From Costus lasius (Eukaryota; Streptophyta; Magnoliopsida; Zingiberales; Costaceae), in assembly GCA_027563935.2 (NCBI GenBank), contig JANVAS020000231.1, forward strand, positions 15,270,001-15,334,000: DNA of 64,000 nucleotides, given 5' to 3'. The translations under genes and the position numbers were made by a program. Of this stretch, positions 58,433 through 64,000 are shown in pieces (position 1 is the first letter of the stretch; each line of letters starts with the position of its first letter). A model generated the notes under the pieces. It searched no databases, was not told where the DNA came from, and worked only from the letters and a program-made list of their open reading frames with translations.

Positions 58433-58484
58433 AGTTTGGCACGCGTGTACCTTGGACTAATCCTTGGTAACGGCACCAAAAACT
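58433..58484 (-). other. Primer-site stub after LTR copy e
   Basis: The minus strand continues from LTR copy e into a degenerate tRNA-Asp site (TTGGTGCCGTTACCAAGGA) and a short internal sequence (TTAGTCCAAGGTACACGCG), then breaks off next to the probable solo LTR. The stub after LTR copy c (4282-4351) has the same content. Confidence 0.6.
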
Positions 58485-60211
58485 TGTTGTTAGGTTTCCG
58501 CAAGTGCACGGAACTATCGAAGTAATAAAGAAAAGTATCGAATCCATAGGGACCTTATTGTTAATTACCAAATAATCATTTTCTCACTAGCTAAGTAAAC
58601 CTAATTTGACAGAAGTAACTATGTAGAGAATATGCTAAAGAAATAATTAGAGAGATAAACATGAGACTAGGGTTTCGTCCTCCTTGATTCTAACGATTAG
58701 ACATAAATAAAGGGTCGTCAATCAAATCTTGTTATGATAAAGACCTAATTTACTTGATAAAGGTATTGTCTCACTTTCGTGCAGACAATGATGCAGATAA
58801 CCGATCCTCACTTTCGTGCAAGATCTATTTTCAATGCTGAAGGTAAGTAAATCATCAATCAAAGATCACAGGGATCACTTTCGTGCATCCGGATTCTAGG
58901 TTGATAATCTCTAGTGGAGTCTCAAGGATCACTTTCGTGCATCCAGATTCTACACTAGGTTTACTCATGGATCTCCAACGTTCCAATCCTCACTTTCGTG
59001 CAAGATCTCCACGTTTGACAAATAGACTCAATCTATAGATACATGTTATAATCATGCCAATAATTCTACTAGAACAGATCAAATAGGATCTACCTAAAGA
59101 AGAGTTCCTAACATGCAATTCTAGGGTTCCAAGCTCTCAAGAAAATCACCTTTCATCTCATTGCGAAAACTCTAAGAACATAATTAATACCATGCAATTA
59201 TAGAGAATCTAAGCACAATTTATCACAAGAGTAAAATTATCACAACAAAGATTATCATGACGAAAATAGAAGAGTTATCTAATCATTAAAAATCAAAGGG
59301 ATTAAACCCTATGTCCCAAAACAGTATTAAGCTTGCATGGAGAAGAAAATACAATAATCCATAAATTCAGAAGATCAAAAATCAACTAGAAAAGAGGTTT
59401 TAGAAAATACAGCACGGCTGTGTAATATTTTTCACAGCCGTATTTTGCAAGCAGAACTCGATGAACAGTGCTGTCACCACCAATTTCGTCGATTCCTCCT
59501 CCAATTGAACTCCTTTTCCTCTGCAACATCTGGGCTGTTGTCTTCTCCTCCAGGCGAAGCTTCTGCATGAAAATCAAGGCCTGAGGTGCCCTCTACGCCT
59601 CTCTGCGCGAGAACAAACCCTAGCTGCCTCTCTGGCAATTTCTCCCTAGATACGTGATAAAAGTTCTTGCTTCAACTTGTGCGTCTTCTCCTCTTAAAGA
59701 CGAGTCCGGAACATCTTTTGGATCTCGATTTAGAGCTCTGGATCAAAAGTTATGGCCCTCGCAAGTTTCGGGCCTGTAAGAGTCGCGCGACCAGGTGCAA
59801 ATTACGGCCGTAAAATAAATTACGGCCGTGCTGTAAAATCAATTGAACTTTCTGGTCGGAAATTGCTCTAAATTACGGCCCGTGTTATTTTTTAAGGCAC
59901 TGCCATATTTTTGGGCAGAAATTACACCCGTAATATCCATTACACCCAGGGTGTATTTTTTAAACTCGCTCCGATTTACATGAAAATTGGCGGGCGGCTT
60001 CGTTTCGACATCCTGAATCCATTCGTGCGCTCAAATCCTTCAAAATCCATCAAAATATGGCACTTTTATCTAAAATTCATAAAAAATAAGAAATTCTGTA
60101 GATTTCGTAATATTTAGCAAATAATGCTTAAAAACAAGCAAAAGTTAATAAATATAACACGAAAAGAAATATAAAATGGCATGAAATTTACTATAAATTT
60201 CGGTGTCATCA
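58485..60211 (-). mobile_element. LTR copy e, complete, Athila/Tat-like
   Basis: 1727 bases on the minus strand, from TGATGACACC at 60211 to CAACA at 58485. It is about 90% like copy c in the non-repeat part by eye, with fewer palindrome units (59800-59965). On its upstream side (higher coordinates) lies a GAGGACAAGCAAAG-type sequence that precedes the LTR in this lineage, so it serves as the 3' LTR of the element whose Gag-like ORF is at 62621-64000. A primer-site stub on the other side shows it has also stood at the 5' end of an internal region. Confidence 0.75.
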
Positions 60212-60594
60212 AATACATAAGGTTCAAACTTTGCTTGTCCTCAACCAAAAATCAAAAATTGATCATAAGAATAACCTTTTCATGCTCAATAAATTTCTAA
60301 AATACAACCCATCAATGAAAAATTCCATCAATTGTTTCATAAAACTTCAAGTAAACACATCATCCTTAGAACTTAACCCTTTAGATCTACAATTCAATCA
60401 AATAAAACATTGCAACTTGTATAATAAATAGAATTTTTAATCTCATGATTTCACCTAGTTTTCAGTTCAAATCTATCATGCTTTTGTTTATAGGAATTAG
60501 GTTTCCAAGATATTTTTCCACACATGATTTTTTTTTTTGTGAAGATGGCATGTACCCACTTAGATACACACTTTTTATTTTTGACTTCAACTCT

Positions 60595-60740
60595 TGTCTT
60601 TGGTACCACTGTCAATTTTACACAGTGCCAAGTAGAGGAGTCTTATTCTTTTTATCTCTCATTATTTTTCATGCATAGATTTCAACCCATGTCTTAGGTA
60701 CCACTATCAATTTTACATAGTGCCAAGTAGGGGAGTCTCT
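60595..60740 (-). repeat. Two tandem units with GTAAAATTG hairpins
   Basis: Minus-strand arms are CACTGT and ACAGTG (60607-60627) and CACTAT and ATAGTG (60702-60722), each around the loop GTAAAATTG and preceded by CTACTTGG or CTACTTGGC. They are homologous to the units at 22855-22990. Confidence 0.8.
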
Positions 60741-62179
60741 CACTGTTTTTATAGATCTTGGATTTCCTCTTCCCAACAAATAGTAAGATAAACCAAACAT
60801 GAACTAGGTTGATCAATTGATATCAATTCAATAATCATACTCATATACTCATTTTATTTAAAAGAATAGTTTAACCTTTAGATCTTATTCCTCAAATAAC
60901 ACATCTACCCAAAATTTCATGCATCAACCAATGTAAAATTTCAAAAATAGATATGCATTGAAGAAATAAATCTAACATGATAGGGTTTTTCTCTAATCAC
61001 AAGTATAAAATACTCACATCATCAAGGAAGACATTTTATCAATAGAAATTTTATCAATAAATCATGCCATCATATAGTAGAAAGTGAATCATATGCTTTC
61101 ATCAATTTTAACAACAAATTTGAATAATATCATCATCAAAATAATGAGTTCCATATATCCATAAAATCATCTTTCAAGAGAAAACCAATGAATAGTATAA
61201 AGTCAAAGATGCACTATAAAAAATAGTCATTAATAAGAGAGTGCAAGTGATACTCACAAAACCATATAGATCATGCTCAATCATTGTCAGGCCAATGCAG
61301 CTGGGTCCAAAGATATGCCTTTTGAAAATTTTCTACAAAATTTAAGGTGCATAAGGCTCACATAAGGCTCAGATCAAAAACAGTCTTAAAAATAATGATA
61401 AAAATAATTTTCTCAAAGAAAGAATCAGAGATATCATCGAGGGTCTAGAAGAGTGCTGGTGGAACAGATGCTAGCTGAAAAGCTCCTAGCAATGGTGGTG
61501 ATGGTGCCGACATAAGAGTGAGTAATCTCTAGTGGCCTGCTAGAGAGTACAGTCCTGGAGGTGAGATCGTCGGGCTATGGAAATACTGCACATAAAAAAA
61601 ATCAGAGTCAGTAATGAAGAGTCTACTGCATAAATAAATAATATCATGGAATAAGAGGCAGCAAAAGAAATAAGAATCTACAGGTGGTATAATCTAGTGT
61701 CGACGGCTAGAAATAGTGATGTCAGAGGCAGATGCAGTGGTAGCTAGTGTTGGATGCAAATCTGGAGAAGAAGCTATAACAGGTAGAAAGCAGTTTTTGA
61801 ATTTTTTTATGAAAAGTAGTCATATCCAAGAATAAGATTTAATGATCGAAACAGAAAACAGACAAAACCATGAAGTAAAATAAAACTTGATCTTTCCAGG
61901 CATGTGAAAAATAAAGGATCAAAATCTTTCAGGAATTTAGGGTATCAGCAGAAAGAAGGCTACTCAAATTACAAAATGAAAAACTGCACAGAATCTAATC
62001 AGAATCAAAAAGTTGCTATGTGTTCTAGGACAATCTATGGACTTTAAAATTCAGAAAAAATATCCAAATAATAGACAAAGATGAGTACTTCCATGTCGTG
62101 CCAAAGATTAAAATTTTTCTCAACCCAGTTTCTTAAAATCGCAGCGAGAAAACACCTACTCAATAAGCAGAAAGCAGTT

Positions 62180-62470
62180 TTGAAATACAGTACCGTAATA
62201 TTCTTCACGGTAGTGCCGTATTTTGCAAAGAACTCTCGGGTAAGAAATAATTAGGAAATATGGTACTGTGGAATTGTTTACGGTACTGCCGTAAAAATAA
62301 AAAAATTTCGGATCGAAAGCAGTCAAAATTACGGCACGTGAAGTAAAAAACGGTCAGGAAATACAGTACCATAAAAGAAATACAGTACTGCCATAAAATA
62401 CAGAAAACTCTCAGGAGAAGAAATCAACACAGATTACGGGCGTAAAATAGATTACGGCAGTGCCGTATTT
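62180..62470. repeat. Palindrome array outside the LTR
   Basis: Copies related to TACGGCAGTGCCGTA occur near 62205, 62280, 62370 (weak) and 62457, with GAACTCTCGG-like spacers. This is the same repeat as in the LTRs, but in the internal 3' region, shortly after the Gag-like ORF. Confidence 0.7.
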
Positions 62471-62560
62471 TGCGCAAAATTTGATTTTCCTACAAAAATA
62501 AAAGCAAAATTAATTCTAAAAATAAATTAAAATAAAAGAAACTAAACTAAGATAAAAGTG

Positions 62561-62586
62561 CTTGGGTTGCCTCCCAAGAAGCGCTA
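62561..62586 (-). other. Conserved hairpin CTTGGG-loop-CCCAAG
   Basis: The same block as at 21821-21846, here 35 bases past the stop of the Gag-like ORF. The stem arms and loop are unchanged. Confidence 0.65.
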
Positions 62587-62620
62587 ATTTTTAGGTCCAT
62601 AGCTTGACCAAAAATCAATA

Positions 62621-64000
62621 TCATGGTGAAGCAGGTGAATCAGTTCCAAAGTATAAAGCATATAATTTTCTGCATTTTCTTTTTCCAAAGAGTTTAACCA
62701 TAAATCCAGATATCCAGAATTTCACATAAATCATGATTAATGTGGCTTTCTCAAATTTGCAGAAATTAAAATTCTCAGATCCACTCAAAGTAATCTTTAT
62801 GATCTTCCTATGCTTATCAAAAAGTAAAATTATAAGTCCTTTCTTCAAATTAATATTTTCAATGGCAATAACAAAAGGACTTTGATCAAAATAGTCAAGT
62901 ATTGGATCATCATAATAATGTTTATGTCTTTCATTAGGCTCCTCATTAAAAATCAATTTTTCAAATTCATCAAAAGATTCAACAAAAGATAAGGGCAAAA
63001 CATCAGAGTGAGATTCATCAGTGTTTGTAACATTCAAATCTTTTTCAACTTCCTCATGTTCATCATCAAACAATTTTTCAATATCAAAATTATCAACAAA
63101 ATCAAGATGAGACTCTTCAAAATTAATTTTCTCATGCTTCCCCACAAATAATTCATCATCAGAAGAGTCAAAATCAGAATCATATGAAAAAGAATTAATA
63201 GAATCAGAGTTGACCATAAGAGATTTGTCATTAATTTCAAAAATATCACCAAAATCAAAGTGGGGCTCGTTAATGTCTGTAATTTTCAACCCTTTATCAA
63301 ACTCATCAGATTCAACCATAAATAAATTTACATCAAGATCAGAATTATCATCAAAAGAAGGGTTTTCAATTTCAATTTTCTCAACTTTTTCCTCAAATAA
63401 ATTATCAGATGAATCAATATCAAAATTATTAACAATAGAGTGAGATTCATGAACATCCACATAAGGCTCAATCTCAAAACAATCATGATCACAGGGGGAA
63501 TTTTCTAAATTAAGTTTTTCAGTATCAAACTCAAATAAGCAATCATGCTGTGGAATCTGGGTTTCTAGCAGTTCAGTATTAACAGTCAAGGATTGATGAT
63601 TTTTCCATCTATCATAAATTTCATAAGATTCTTTATATGACAAATTGGGATTTAAAAATGGACAATCAGAGGTACAATGATCTAAATATCCACAAATATC
63701 ACATCTAATGGGAGAATAAGAAGAATTTAGCTTTTCAGTTTCAAATTCAAATAAACATGCTTGTTGTGCTTTCTGGGTTTTTAGCAATTCAACATGTGTA
63801 ATCATGTCATCCAACCTAGAATTGAGTTGTTTAATGGTCTCATTCAAGTCATCATTAGTATCCTCATAGTATGGTACAGAAACATGATTTGAGTAATCAT
63901 CATAAGAAGAAGTTTGATTTTCCCAACTAGAATCATAATGATCATCTTGATACCAGGAAGAATTAGGATTTGTAGAATTAAATTTGCAATCAGAAGTATA
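62621..64000 (-). CDS. Gag-like protein of Athila/Tat-like element, partial
   Basis: An open frame of 459 codons enters from the right window edge and ends at the stop at 62621-62623, so its start lies outside the window. It holds one zinc knuckle, CDICGYLDHCTSDC (C-x2-C-x4-H-x4-C, about 63662-63703), which points to a nucleic-acid-binding Gag or Gag-pol product. The sequence is very acidic and rich in Asp, Glu, Ser and Asn, with a repeated motif CLFEFETEKLN / CLFEFDTEKLN and several ESHxDF-like units. The C-terminus (GLIILLFDKHRKIIK onward) is hydrophobic and basic. No protease, RT or integrase is present; the conserved post-ORF hairpin follows, so pol has probably been lost. The lineage is inferred from the flanking LTR and primer-site type. 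Confidence 0.6.
   Translation of the reverse strand, partial: YTSDCKFNSTNPNSSWYQDDHYDSSWENQTSSYDDYSNHVSVPYYEDTNDDLNETIKQLNSRLDDMITHVELLKTQKAQQACLFEFETEKLNSSYSPIRCDICGYLDHCTSDCPFLNPNLSYKESYEIYDRWKNHQSLTVNTELLETQIPQHDCLFEFDTEKLNLENSPCDHDCFEIEPYVDVHESHSIVNNFDIDSSDNLFEEKVEKIEIENPSFDDNSDLDVNLFMVESDEFDKGLKITDINEPHFDFGDIFEINDKSLMVNSDSINSFSYDSDFDSSDDELFVGKHEKINFEESHLDFVDNFDIEKLFDDEHEEVEKDLNVTNTDESHSDVLPLSFVESFDEFEKLIFNEEPNERHKHYYDDPILDYFDQSPFVIAIENINLKKGLIILLFDKHRKIIKITLSGSENFNFCKFEKATLIMIYVKFWISGFMVKLFGKRKCRKLYALYFGTDSPASP

Larger units (their letters stand above)
60212..62620 (-). other. 3' non-coding region of Athila/Tat-like element
   Basis: About 2.4 kb lie between the end of the Gag-like ORF and the 3' LTR. 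No protein-coding region (such as an envelope-like ORF) is recognisable. Features: the conserved hairpin at 62561-62586, a palindrome array at 62180-62470, and two units with the GTAAAATTG hairpin at 60595-60740. A block around GGTTGAGGACAAGC lies at the LTR boundary. The layout parallels 21821-24989 of the other Athila-like element. Confidence 0.65.

Overview
The window looks like gene-poor, AT-rich nuclear DNA from a flowering plant. It is built almost entirely of transposable elements, many of them nested. The signs are plant-type Ty3/gypsy and Ty1/copia polyproteins, tRNA-iMet and tRNA-Asp primer-binding sites, a two-gene PIF/Harbinger transposon with introns, and a fragment of a plant metabolic gene. 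I see no intact ordinary host gene, and I cannot name the species.

Layout. (1) 1-7329: minus-strand LTR copies of an Athila/Tat-like family (tRNA-Asp primer site) that carry arrays of a short palindrome around TACGGCAGTGCCGTA, plus a small TRIM-like element at about 1900-2319. (2) 7330-10011: a decayed PIF/Harbinger element with a Myb/SANT-like ORF1 and a DDE transposase ORF2, both on the minus strand. (3) 10012-16500: mostly unassigned DNA with a 93-bp MITE, minisatellites and an exon-like fragment of phosphoglycerate mutase (apgM type). (4) 16529-19823: decayed LTRs and a copia RNase H scrap. (5) 19829-26498: a non-autonomous Athila-like LTR element (TSD GTAAC) with a solo copia LTR inside it (TSD TTTAT). 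(6) 26927-55547: a Ty3/gypsy chromovirus of Tekay/Del type in an LTR-internal-LTR-internal-LTR array with one outer TSD (ATATT). Its third LTR is split by a full-length Angela-like copia element at 45497-54618 (TSD GGGGG). (7) 55553-64000: the end of an older LTR, unassigned DNA, a probable solo LTR, and the 3' LTR, 3' region and Gag-like ORF of another Athila/Tat-like element that runs off the right edge.

The outermost element appears to be an older gypsy LTR (18984 to 56171 once the insertions are removed), later split by the Athila-like element and the Tekay array. The copia element is the only one with an undamaged full-length polyprotein and near-identical LTRs, so it is the best candidate for recent autonomous activity. 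The Tekay units are nearly identical to each other yet share the same coding lesions, so the element was probably already defective when it inserted.

The most unusual signals are non-coding: a small hairpin whose stem varies in a compensated way across four copies in two Athila-like elements, a second conserved hairpin in the same elements, and the palindrome arrays inside the Athila-like LTRs.
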